In this document: positions 1-7,823 of the stretch, one piece after another
How positions within the stretch are numbered: position 1 is the first letter of the stretch
Layout: every line of letters starts with the position of its first letter
NCBI GenBank assembly: GCA_017460085.1
Contig: JAFUBQ010000013.1
Location: 1-64,000 of the forward strand
DNA from: Alphaproteobacteria bacterium
Lineage (GTDB): Bacteria; Pseudomonadota; Alphaproteobacteria; RF32; CAG-239
Direction: 5' to 3'
DNA length: 64,000 nt
Made by a program: the position numbers and the translations under genes
Notes under the pieces: generated by a model
What the model was told of the DNA's origin: nothing
Databases searched by the model: none
The model's input: the letters and a program-made list of their open reading frames with translations, nothing else

Positions 1-384
1 ATAGCTTCGTTCAACACGAATGGTTACACAGGCTATGCCGGCGGTGCTACAAACTTAACGCAAGCTATCACACAGGTAGATACGGCGTTAGGCAACGAAG
101 TGACACGTGCAACCAATGCAGAAAATGCAATAGCTTCTGACTTAGCAGATGAAGTAACACGTGCAACCAATGCAGAAAACAAGTTAACAACAGACTTGAC
201 TGCAGAAGTAACAAGAGCAAAAGATGCCGAACAAGTTCTGACGAATGATTTAGCATCTGAAGTGTTGAGAGCAACAACGGCAGAAGGTAATGTAGCTTCG
301 TTCAACACGAATGGTTACACAGGCTATGCCGGCGGTGCTGTAAACTTAACGCAAGCTATCACACAGGTAGATACAGCGTTAGGA
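1..384 (+). repeat. Direct repeat, 291-bp period, inside adhesin
   Basis: Bases 3-93 recur almost exactly at 294-384 (offset 291 bp, 97 codons). Only a few bases differ, for example GCTACAAAC against GCTGTAAAC. Between them lie 54-bp units encoding the 18-residue EVTRA repeats. The near identity at the DNA level implies recent duplication or recombination within the adhesin gene. Confidence 0.9.
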
Positions 385-3057
385 TTAGAAGTAACGCGTG
401 CAACCGGTGCCGAAGAAGTTCTGACGAATAACTTGAGTGCGGAAGTATCTAGAGCCAAAGATGCAGAACAAACGTTGCAAGATAACATTGATGCAGAAGC
501 AACTACACGTCAAGAAGCAGATAGTGTATTGCAACAAAACATTGATGCTTTAGACGGCAAAGTTACGGCCAACTTAGGCACCATAAGTTCAAGCCATGGT
601 AACTTGTATAAGGCCGAAGCATTCAGCGTCAGAAATACAGTTGCTGATAACTTAATGAGCTTAGATGCCGCAATTGGCGATAGAAATGCAATTAATAACA
701 ACTTAGATGTTTTCTATGGCAGAAACGGCATTAGAAATAAGACCATATCCGAGGCAATCAGCCAAATTGCGTCAAACATCGGTGTTGCATCGCAAATTAC
801 TTCAACTATTGAAGGCGGTATTAAGAGTTCATATACTGTTAACCAAAACATTGCAGCTTTGAATACTTTAATCAGCGAGTTGGAAGATGAGAGCGAAGAC
901 ATTAAAGGCTTGATTGGTCAATATAGCGGCGAACATGCAAATGTTGACTCTCGCTACACCGTAATTGCTAACCTTGAGAATTTGGGTGATACTATTGGTA
1001 ATCTTGCCAATACACGAAATGACCAAGGGTATTTAGATGGTCACACAGTAGCCCAAGATTTGAAGAACTTAGATAATGAAATTAAGCGAGTTGGCGACTT
1101 CACAAAAGATGCAGATGGCAACTATACTGATAGCCAAGAAGTCTATAATTTGAAGAAGTCTGATACAGTTGTTCAAAACTTGATGAATTTGGATAAGACT
1201 ATTGGTCAGTTAGAAGATGGCAGACATCTCGATGCAGATAGCAGTGTTGCTGCAAATCTAACTAACTTAGATAATGCCGTAAGCAACTTAGAAGACCATG
1301 TCGGAACTTGGGATGAAACTCCGAATGCTCATCATGAAAACATTGATACATCTGCAAGCTTAACCGCAAATGTTGAGGCTTTGGGTGATATGATTGGCAA
1401 GATGTCTGAAGACACGCAAGGCAATATCAATGGTGGTGCATTTGATGCCACAAACACCGTTGCCGCAAATCTTGAAAAACTTGACCAAGCAATCGGTAAT
1501 TTGAGTGGCACCGGCGTCTTAGATGAAGGTGATACAGATACAAGTGTTGCTCACCAGTTATCAACGCTCAATTCGAAGATTGGCGCAACTCAGGAAGTTA
1601 TCGGTGATATTGAAGACCTCAATAAAGAAAACGGTCACTTCACTGATGATACTAAGACGGTTGTAGATGCATTGAATGCTTTAGATAAGACAATCGGTTC
1701 ACTTGGTAATACTATGGTTGATGGTCAATCTAATGATAACAGCTTGCGCTATGTGGCTGATGCTGATTACGACAGCGCAACAGATGAGAAAACCGAACGT
1801 TCGGTATCTGACAATTTGGCTGCTTTAGATAGAAACTTGGCACGAGTTGATGATATTGCCAACGAAGCTCACACAGCTTTAGGCGGTGAATTTGCCGACG
1901 GTGTATGGAACCCTGATATTAACACCAATGGTTCAGTTTCATACGGCACGCTTGATGTTCATACGGTTCAAGATGCTTTGACCAGCATTAAGAGTACAAT
2001 CGGTTCTGCTAATGACTTAAGCACCACATATAATGGTGTTACCACAGATAAATCGGTTAATGCCAACATTGCAGCGGTTAACCAAACATTAGGTGACTTC
2101 ACGCAACTGAACGGCACAATTGATGATGTCACAGGTGCTAAAGTTTTGAGCACTAACCTAACTAACGGTAGCAATGTTGAAGGTAACAGTGGCTACAAAG
2201 TTCCGGCTAATGTTGTAGATGCATTGAATAATATTGATGCAACACTCGGCACGGTTCACGGTTTGGCTGAAAGCTTGGGTGATAACCACAAGGGTAACTT
2301 AGCTGCCGCCGATAACGGACGCACAACAGTCAGCGACCACTTAACATCACTTGATGCCTCTATCGGTGACAGAAGTGCTATGACCTTTGATGGTTATGCT
2401 GAAGGCGGTGTATTTGCCGGTAAGGAAATCAACTACACAATGCCGACAGGTGATGATAAGCTCAGTGTCAGCGATTCGATTTCATATGTCGCTTCGCACA
2501 TTGGTACGGCAGATCAACTCAAAATTGCTAACGGCACAGATGAAGACGGAAGCACTAAGTATGAATATGTCAATGGTGTATCGGGTAGCAATACGGTTAA
2601 CCAAAACTTTGCAGCAATGAATACCACAATCGGTGATGTTTCTAGATTGCGCGAAGCAATGTATGCAAGTAACCGTGATATGATGGGTGAGGCGATTGAT
2701 ACTTCAGTAACCGATGCCATCAGCAACTTAGATACTCACCTCGGTAATTTGTATAACTATACCGAAAAGACGGTGGTTCCGGCCATCAATACCTTACATA
2801 ATCGCTATAGAAAATTACGTAAGGACTTTGAAGCCGGTATGGCCTCTATGGCTGCAATGTCAGCATTGGCTCCGAATGCTCGTGCAGTTGGTGATACACA
2901 ACTTTCAGTTGGTACCGGTGCATACTCCGGTCATACCGCTGCGGCAGTTGGTGCATATCACTGGCTCACCGACAACCTCATGCTCAACATCGGTGCAGCT
3001 TGGGGCGGAGATTCAGCTGATAACGTCTACCGTATGGGTGTAACATATTCATGGTAA
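1..3057 (+). CDS. YadA-type trimeric autotransporter adhesin, 5' end outside window
   Basis: The reading frame is open from base 1, so the gene starts upstream; the first internal ATG at 100 is not the true start. The C-terminal ~75 residues form a YadA-like membrane anchor (LRKDFEAGMASMAAMSAL, then beta strands ending in an aromatic W), which in this family trimerises to a 12-strand barrel and exports the passenger. The first part carries 18-residue EVTRA-x-xAE coiled-coil repeats and a head/neck-like block that is repeated at a 291-bp period. The remaining stalk holds about 18 copies of a degenerate unit with the core TV-x-x-NL-x-x-LD-x-x-IG, spaced about 40-60 residues. Role: surface adhesion or autoaggregation, by family. 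No stalk motif here gives a ligand. Confidence is high for the family. Confidence 0.9.
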   Translation: MASFNTNGYTGYAGGATNLTQAITQVDTALGNEVTRATNAENAIASDLADEVTRATNAENKLTTDLTAEVTRAKDAEQVLTNDLASEVLRATTAEGNVASFNTNGYTGYAGGAVNLTQAITQVDTALGLEVTRATGAEEVLTNNLSAEVSRAKDAEQTLQDNIDAEATTRQEADSVLQQNIDALDGKVTANLGTISSSHGNLYKAEAFSVRNTVADNLMSLDAAIGDRNAINNNLDVFYGRNGIRNKTISEAISQIASNIGVASQITSTIEGGIKSSYTVNQNIAALNTLISELEDESEDIKGLIGQYSGEHANVDSRYTVIANLENLGDTIGNLANTRNDQGYLDGHTVAQDLKNLDNEIKRVGDFTKDADGNYTDSQEVYNLKKSDTVVQNLMNLDKTIGQLEDGRHLDADSSVAANLTNLDNAVSNLEDHVGTWDETPNAHHENIDTSASLTANVEALGDMIGKMSEDTQGNINGGAFDATNTVAANLEKLDQAIGNLSGTGVLDEGDTDTSVAHQLSTLNSKIGATQEVIGDIEDLNKENGHFTDDTKTVVDALNALDKTIGSLGNTMVDGQSNDNSLRYVADADYDSATDEKTERSVSDNLAALDRNLARVDDIANEAHTALGGEFADGVWNPDINTNGSVSYGTLDVHTVQDALTSIKSTIGSANDLSTTYNGVTTDKSVNANIAAVNQTLGDFTQLNGTIDDVTGAKVLSTNLTNGSNVEGNSGYKVPANVVDALNNIDATLGTVHGLAESLGDNHKGNLAAADNGRTTVSDHLTSLDASIGDRSAMTFDGYAEGGVFAGKEINYTMPTGDDKLSVSDSISYVASHIGTADQLKIANGTDEDGSTKYEYVNGVSGSNTVNQNFAAMNTTIGDVSRLREAMYASNRDMMGEAIDTSVTDAISNLDTHLGNLYNYTEKTVVPAINTLHNRYRKLRKDFEAGMASMAAMSALAPNARAVGDTQLSVGTGAYSGHTAAAVGAYHWLTDNLMLNIGAAWGGDSADNVYRMGVTYSW

Positions 3058-3073
3058 TATAGGAACCACAGCA

Positions 3074-3105
3074 GATATATGGAGGGAATTTTCTCTCCAT
3101 ATATC
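3074..3105 (+). terminator. Hairpin between adhesin and next gene
   Basis: GATATATGGAG (3074-3084) pairs perfectly with CTCCATATATC (3095-3105) across a 10-base loop, extendable by one or two inner pairs. There is no T run after it, so it may be a weak or processed intercistronic terminator rather than a strong intrinsic one. Confidence 0.5.
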
Positions 3106-3129
3106 TTGCGGTGAATAGAGGAAAATAAA

Positions 3130-3705
3130 ATGGATTTTAATAATTATGTGGCTCAAACAAAAAAAGATATAAATGCAGAGGCAAAACAAAAACGTTTACA
3201 AAGATGTGTGATATTGCTTTTTGTTTTATCTTTTGGTTTGTTATGCTCGGTTGTCTATCAATTTATGCAAACAAATAAGTTGCAGCAAAAACTTGATGAT
3301 GCTAAAGTTTATGTTTATGATTTGCAAGACACATTGCGCGGTTTACGTGTTGATGAGCTTAATGCTGAGTTTGAGGCGAAAATAAATATTTTGAACCATG
3401 AAGTTTTAACCGCACAAAACAAAATATCATCACTGAAAGATGCAAATATACAAGCCGATTTTTCTGATGTTTATTTAAATTCATTAAAAAATAAACGAGA
3501 TACAATGATAAAAGAATATAACGATACATTGCAGGAAATTACGGACCGCATTAATCAAAATTTAGTGCAAATCGCACATGAAAAAAATACTCCGACAATT
3601 TTTAATAAGCAAACAATAGGTGCTTTTACACCTGATGTAATTGATATTACTGCTGAAATAGTGCAACGAATTCAGGCAGAACATATTAATGATATGCTAA
3701 AATAA
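3130..3705 (+). CDS. Small inner-membrane coiled-coil protein, unknown function
   Basis: 191 residues. The start is supported by GAGG eight bases upstream. Residues about 26-46 (core VILLFVLSFGLLCSVVYQF) form one membrane segment preceded by a basic patch (KQKRLQR), giving a predicted N-in, C-out topology. Residues 50-165 are charged and leucine/lysine-rich with heptad-like spacing, as in a periplasmic coiled coil. It starts 72 bp after the adhesin on the same strand, so it may be cotranscribed through the hairpin between them. That suggests, but does not show, a role in adhesin export or stability. I do not recognise the family. Confidence 0.6.
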   Translation: MDFNNYVAQTKKDINAEAKQKRLQRCVILLFVLSFGLLCSVVYQFMQTNKLQQKLDDAKVYVYDLQDTLRGLRVDELNAEFEAKINILNHEVLTAQNKISSLKDANIQADFSDVYLNSLKNKRDTMIKEYNDTLQEITDRINQNLVQIAHEKNTPTIFNKQTIGAFTPDVIDITAEIVQRIQAEHINDMLK

Positions 3706-3712
3706 ACAAGGT

Positions 3713-4537
3713 TTAAAATTCTAAAACTTTTTCTTCAAGCAAGAGTTTGTGTTTTTCTAAGGCACTAATAAAAAATGACAGCCAAGGAGCAAAGTTAGGA
3801 TTTTTGCTCCAGATTGTCTGATCTGTTAACCAAAGAGCGCGATAATATGAACTCATACTCAACTTAATAATGCTCTCAAATGAAGCATATGGCATATATG
3901 TATATCTCGCTTTTAGCAGCAAAAGAATAACCAAAGCTCTGACAACACGTCCGTTTCCTTCTAAAAACGGGTGAATAGCAAGAAAATAGTAAGCAAAAAT
4001 GCCGATAGTTATCAGCGGATGCAAAACGCAGCTGGCAAGATTAGCATTAGTCCAAGTAACTAATTCTGCCATTAAGTGCGGGGTTTCTTCAGGCGATGCC
4101 GCTTCAAAAGAATTAGTTACTTTGCGGCGATTCTTGTCATATACGGTGATATGATTATGTTTTGTTTTATATTGTCCGGAGATAACTGTTTTCATTTCTG
4201 TGGCAGCAAAAAGCCTTTGATGCATATGTTTTATTGATGCTTCAGAAAGCTCAATCTGCGGATAATTTTTATAAATATCAAATAATAAGTTTGTATAATT
4301 ATTTAGTTCTTTAAAATTTTTCATTCTGGAAAAGACGTGCGTAAAAAAATTTTCCATAAATGCATTATCTGTTTGCGGAGTAATAACCGCAAATTTAGGC
4401 TGAACATAGTCCCAAATGCCGGCGTAGGGGAATTCTTTATTTGCATACTGTTGTTGCCACTTAAATTTAAATGCGTCAATATCATTAATTTGGCGCAACA
4501 TTTCCGGTGACGGTATAATGTCTTTTATATGCAACAA
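3713..4537 (-). CDS. Fic family protein (probable AMP-transferase)
   Basis: 274 residues. The canonical Fic signature HPFLEGNGR lies at residues 189-197, with catalytic His189 and the anion-binding GNGR followed by a conserved Arg200. The upstream segment SGQYKTKHNHITVY fits the flap region that docks target and nucleotide. Fic proteins usually transfer AMP from ATP to a Ser/Thr/Tyr hydroxyl of a partner protein. I see no clear (S/T)xxxE(G/N) inhibitory motif, so how it is restrained is unclear. The start is a TTG at 4537 with GGAG upstream; no ATG fits the spacing. It lies 20 bp after the RquA-like gene and is the last gene of a three-gene minus-strand run. No antitoxin gene is adjacent. Confidence 0.88.
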   Translation of the reverse strand: MLHIKDIIPSPEMLRQINDIDAFKFKWQQQYANKEFPYAGIWDYVQPKFAVITPQTDNAFMENFFTHVFSRMKNFKELNNYTNLLFDIYKNYPQIELSEASIKHMHQRLFAATEMKTVISGQYKTKHNHITVYDKNRRKVTNSFEAASPEETPHLMAELVTWTNANLASCVLHPLITIGIFAYYFLAIHPFLEGNGRVVRALVILLLLKARYTYMPYASFESIIKLSMSSYYRALWLTDQTIWSKNPNFAPWLSFFISALEKHKLLLEEKVLEF

Positions 4538-4557
4538 TTACTTATCTCCGTCATTTA

Positions 4558-5277
4558 TCAGCTGTTTTTCTCACTAAATAACTTAGTTAGTTTCAATACA
4601 TCTTCCGAATTTAAAATTTTACGAATAGCCACAGTTTTTTGGAACATATGGCCGTGATAGTAGCGGTGATGCCAACGAAAATCATCTTTTTTAGTGCAAA
4701 AATTTTCCAACGGCTGTTGCCACAAACTTTCTACAAACGGACGATATAAGCGATTAAACCATTTCAGTGGATATTTTAATAAATTCCAACTTTCAGGTTT
4801 TGCATAGTCTATAAAAACAGCTTTTCCGCCGGTGGTTAGCCTATCTAAAATATTATCCATAACAACAGAACGTGTTTTTAATGGAAGTTCACCTAACAAC
4901 ATATAACAAATAATTACATCATATTTTTCATCCCACGGAATGCACGCATCATAGTTTGCTATACTCATATCATAATCAGCATATTTTTGCGCCGCCAAAT
5001 CAATTTGAGTTGTGCTAAGGTCAAAGATATCAAGTTTTCCGCGTTTATGAACTTTATTGTATAATACGTTTATTTCTTTACCGAAAGTAAGGCCTATTTG
5101 TAAAACATGCGCATTTTTCGGAACATCGCGCAGCATATCTTTTTGTAATTTATCGGCGGCAAAAAAGCTGGTGAGCATTGCTATACGGCTATCATCTAAA
5201 ATTCCGCAAACTTTCTGATTTTGATAAATGCGGTTATATAGAACGTTCATATAAGGCGGCAATTTTTGCGTTAACAT
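4558..5277 (-). CDS. rquA: RquA-like SAM methyltransferase-fold protein (rhodoquinone biosynthesis)
   Basis: 239 residues with a class I methyltransferase core: motif I VLQIGLTFGKEI, the acidic strand-2 end KLDIFDLSTTQID, and the strand-4/5 region GGKAVFIDYAKPESW. The order and the C-terminal features (PESWNLLKYPLKWF, PFVESLW, then YYHGHMFQKTVAIR) match my memory of RquA, which converts ubiquinone to rhodoquinone in Rhodospirillum and other alphaproteobacteria. Rhodoquinone lets fumarate reductase run anaerobically. AGGAGG precedes the ATG. It sits 9 bp after a response-regulator gene. It could instead be a UbiE/RquA-related enzyme with another quinone substrate. The assignment is by remembered family pattern, not by alignment. 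Confidence 0.6.
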   Translation of the reverse strand: MLTQKLPPYMNVLYNRIYQNQKVCGILDDSRIAMLTSFFAADKLQKDMLRDVPKNAHVLQIGLTFGKEINVLYNKVHKRGKLDIFDLSTTQIDLAAQKYADYDMSIANYDACIPWDEKYDVIICYMLLGELPLKTRSVVMDNILDRLTTGGKAVFIDYAKPESWNLLKYPLKWFNRLYRPFVESLWQQPLENFCTKKDDFRWHHRYYHGHMFQKTVAIRKILNSEDVLKLTKLFSEKNS

Positions 5278-5286
5278 ACAACCTCC

Positions 5287-5976
5287 TTATTTTTTATCTT
5301 CGTGCAATAAACCCAGTTGAACAGCTTTACGCACGGCAGCTAAGCGATTTGTTACGTCTAAAGCGCGCATTAAGAGCGTAATATGTATTTTTACCGTTCC
5401 TTCGGTTAATCCCAGTTTATGAGCAATTAGTTTATTAGGCAATCCTTCTGCCAAACATTGCAACACTTCTGTTTGCCGCGGGGTTAATATTTTTTCGTTT
5501 GTGCTGATATCATTGCCATTATTTGCATCATTTAATTGTTTTATAAGTTCGCGCATTGGTTCCGGTGTTGAAGGCATACTGATTTGCATAACTTCAGGCG
5601 GAATATACATACCACCCGCCATAACCAAATTAATGGCACTGAGAATCAGATTATTAGAAAAAGATTTTGAAATATAGCCGGAAACGCCAATATCAAAAGT
5701 TTTTTGCAAAATACTTTTTTCAAAAACAGCCGAAATAATAATAATCGGAATTTCCGGACATTCATTATGAATTTTATTCAATGCTTCATGCCAAGTTGCC
5801 CCAGGCATTGCTAAATCAGTTAAAATTAAATCAAAATCATGTTCTTTGGCTACGATGTCAAATATATCTGTATAGCTTCGCGCTAAAACAATTTCTGCGT
5901 CAGGATAATTTTTTTGCAATATAAATTGCAGCCCTTGCAAAAAAAGTTCGTGGTCGTCGGCAATTAAAAATTTCAT
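5287..5976 (-). CDS. NarL/FixJ-type response regulator
   Basis: 229 residues. The receiver domain (1-120) has the acidic pair D7/D8, phospho-acceptor D54 in LILTDLAMPG, the T/S position in IIIISAVF and the K in YISKSF. The C-terminal LuxR-type helix-turn-helix begins at about residue 163 (LTPRQTEVLQCLAEGLPNK) and has the recognition helix TEGTVKIHITLL. Phosphorylation by an unlinked histidine kinase would control DNA binding. AAGGGA precedes the ATG. It is the first gene of the run with rquA-like and fic, so an autoregulatory or local role is possible. No kinase gene is in the window. Confidence 0.9.
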   Translation of the reverse strand: MKFLIADDHELFLQGLQFILQKNYPDAEIVLARSYTDIFDIVAKEHDFDLILTDLAMPGATWHEALNKIHNECPEIPIIIISAVFEKSILQKTFDIGVSGYISKSFSNNLILSAINLVMAGGMYIPPEVMQISMPSTPEPMRELIKQLNDANNGNDISTNEKILTPRQTEVLQCLAEGLPNKLIAHKLGLTEGTVKIHITLLMRALDVTNRLAAVRKAVQLGLLHEDKK

Positions 5977-6086
5977 GGCTTTTCCCTTATAAAAAATATG
6001 GTATAAGTATATTCTTTAATTGGTATTATATAAAAAATGTGTTAAAGAATTTATAACATATTTTATTATTCATCAGGAACAAAACA

Positions 6087-6749
6087 ATGATTATTACAAT
6101 AGACGGTCCGGCCGGAGCCGGAAAAGGTACGCTTTCTGCGTTTGTGGCTCAAAAATATAAATTAGCCTATTTTGATACCGGAATGGTTTACCGTGCTGTG
6201 GGGTTGCAAATGGTGTTGAATAATGTTGATTTAAGCGATGTTAAATATGCAGAAAAAACGGCTAAAGAGCTGACTTTCCCGCAGATGATGCAGTTGGCGC
6301 AAAATAAAGATTTTCGCTCTGATATCGGGAGTCATGCCGCGTCTGTGGTTTCGGCATATCCGGAGGTAAGGGCTGCCTTATTGCAAATGCAGCAAAATTT
6401 TGCGCTGAATCCGGTTTTTGCCGATGGAACTCCTGCTAATGGTGTTGTTTATGACGGACGTGATACCGGTACCGTAATTTGCCCTAATGCCGATTTAAAG
6501 TTTTATATTACCGCACCGGTTGAGGTTAGAGCGCAAAGACGTTGCAATGACCTTATTAAGGCGGGTTTTACCACAGATTATGCCACTGTGCTGGCAGAAA
6601 TGAAGTCTAGAGATGAGCGAGATATGAAGCGTACTTCCGCTCCTTTGTGCAAACCGCATGGCGCAGTGGAAATAGATACATCTTTGAAGCCTACAGAACA
6701 AAATATGGCGGATATGGCAAAAATTATTGATGAAAGCTTCGGTTTTTAG
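6087..6749 (+). CDS. cmk: Cytidylate kinase
   Basis: 220 residues, normal for Cmk. The P-loop GPAGAGKGT is at residues 7-15, YFDTGMVYRA is the NMP-binding signature, YDGRDTGTVICPNADLKFYI contains the conserved GRD, and RSRDERDMKRTSAPL-like residues form the lid with catalytic arginines (here SRDERDMKRTSAPL). It phosphorylates CMP/dCMP using ATP. In many proteobacteria rpsA follows cmk; here a USG-1-like gene follows after 60 bp instead. Confidence 0.95.
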   Translation: MIITIDGPAGAGKGTLSAFVAQKYKLAYFDTGMVYRAVGLQMVLNNVDLSDVKYAEKTAKELTFPQMMQLAQNKDFRSDIGSHAASVVSAYPEVRAALLQMQQNFALNPVFADGTPANGVVYDGRDTGTVICPNADLKFYITAPVEVRAQRRCNDLIKAGFTTDYATVLAEMKSRDERDMKRTSAPLCKPHGAVEIDTSLKPTEQNMADMAKIIDESFGF

Positions 6750-6809
6750 AGATTTTTTAAAATCTGTATGTTAAAGTTATGCAAAAAGTTTAGTAATAAA
6801 GAGGAAAAA

Positions 6810-7823
6810 ATGAAAAAAATTGCAATTATCGGTGTTATGAACAGCAAGGGTAGAGAGCTGCTAAATATGCTTGAAGAAAATGGAATATCAGCGGACGATG
6901 TTTTTGCCGTTGATACAGATTGTCCACTGGGTACACAAATTTCTTATGGCGAAGATGTGGATATGGACGTTTATAATTTAAGAGATTTTGATTTTGGGTC
7001 TGCCGATGTTGCGGTTTTTGCTACATCAGAAGAAATTTCTAAACATTACGTTCCGCGTGCCGCAGCTAAAAAAACTTTTGTAATTGATTGTTCAACCGCA
7101 TATACCGCAGATTCGGAAGTTCCTTTAATTGTAGCAGGTTTGAATGATGAAAAACTTGCCGCAGCTCCAAGAGGTGTTGTTGCTTTGCCTTCACCGCAGG
7201 TTGCTCAATTATTATTGCCGCTTAAAGATGTGGCTGAAAAATATGAAATTACTCGCTTGGTTATCAATACATATATGTCCGTTTCTCTTTATGGCAAAGA
7301 AGCTATGGATGAATTGTTTAATCAGACCCGCAAAATTTTTATGAATGAACCTATTGTAGATGATGAAGATGTTTTTCATAAGCAAATAGCGTTTAATGTA
7401 TTGCCACAAGTTGGTGAATTTATCGGAGATGAAACCAAATATGAATGGGCAATGAATGTAGAAATTAAAAAACTTCTGGGGAAAAATATTAAAGTGCATG
7501 CTAATTGTGCGTTTGTACCATCATTTATCGGAATTGGTGCATTTGTTAATGTTGAGTGCAACAAAGATGTTGATGTTGATGATGTAAGACGTATTATGCG
7601 TGATACTAAGGGCATTGTGGTTTTTGATAAGCGCACAGATTTAGGCTATGTTTCATTGAATGATGTGCAAGGGGAAAGCGATATTTATATCAGTCGCTTG
7701 CGTCAAGATATTTCCGTTAAAAACGGTTTTAGTTTTTGGTGCGCAGCCGATGATTTGAGAGCAGGAAGTGCGCAAAATGCATATAATGTACTTCAACTTA
7801 TAATGAATAAAAAGGTTAACTGA
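6810..7823 (+). CDS. Aspartate-semialdehyde dehydrogenase homologue without catalytic residues (USG-1-like)
   Basis: 337 residues. The start at 6810 has GAGG five bases upstream and begins MKKIAIIGVMNSKGREL; an earlier ATG at 6768 is not needed. The whole ASADH fold is recognisable (TYMSVSLYGKEAMDEL, QIAFNVLPQVGEF, ISRLRQDIS). The active-site loop that should read PNCST is PSPQV (residue 129 is Pro where Cys is expected). The downstream RxPxFxGHS block is FVPSFIGIG, so the catalytic Arg and His are also missing (F235, I242). It is therefore almost surely inactive as an ASADH, like the USG-1 family. Function unknown. It overlaps the next gene by one base (TGATG). Confidence 0.8.
   Translation: MKKIAIIGVMNSKGRELLNMLEENGISADDVFAVDTDCPLGTQISYGEDVDMDVYNLRDFDFGSADVAVFATSEEISKHYVPRAAAKKTFVIDCSTAYTADSEVPLIVAGLNDEKLAAAPRGVVALPSPQVAQLLLPLKDVAEKYEITRLVINTYMSVSLYGKEAMDELFNQTRKIFMNEPIVDDEDVFHKQIAFNVLPQVGEFIGDETKYEWAMNVEIKKLLGKNIKVHANCAFVPSFIGIGAFVNVECNKDVDVDDVRRIMRDTKGIVVFDKRTDLGYVSLNDVQGESDIYISRLRQDISVKNGFSFWCAADDLRAGSAQNAYNVLQLIMNKKVN

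Noticed and set aside
294..384. CRISPR-like repetition in the first kilobase
   Set aside because: Repeats are in frame, encode coiled-coil segments and have no unique spacers of constant length; this is protein repeat structure.
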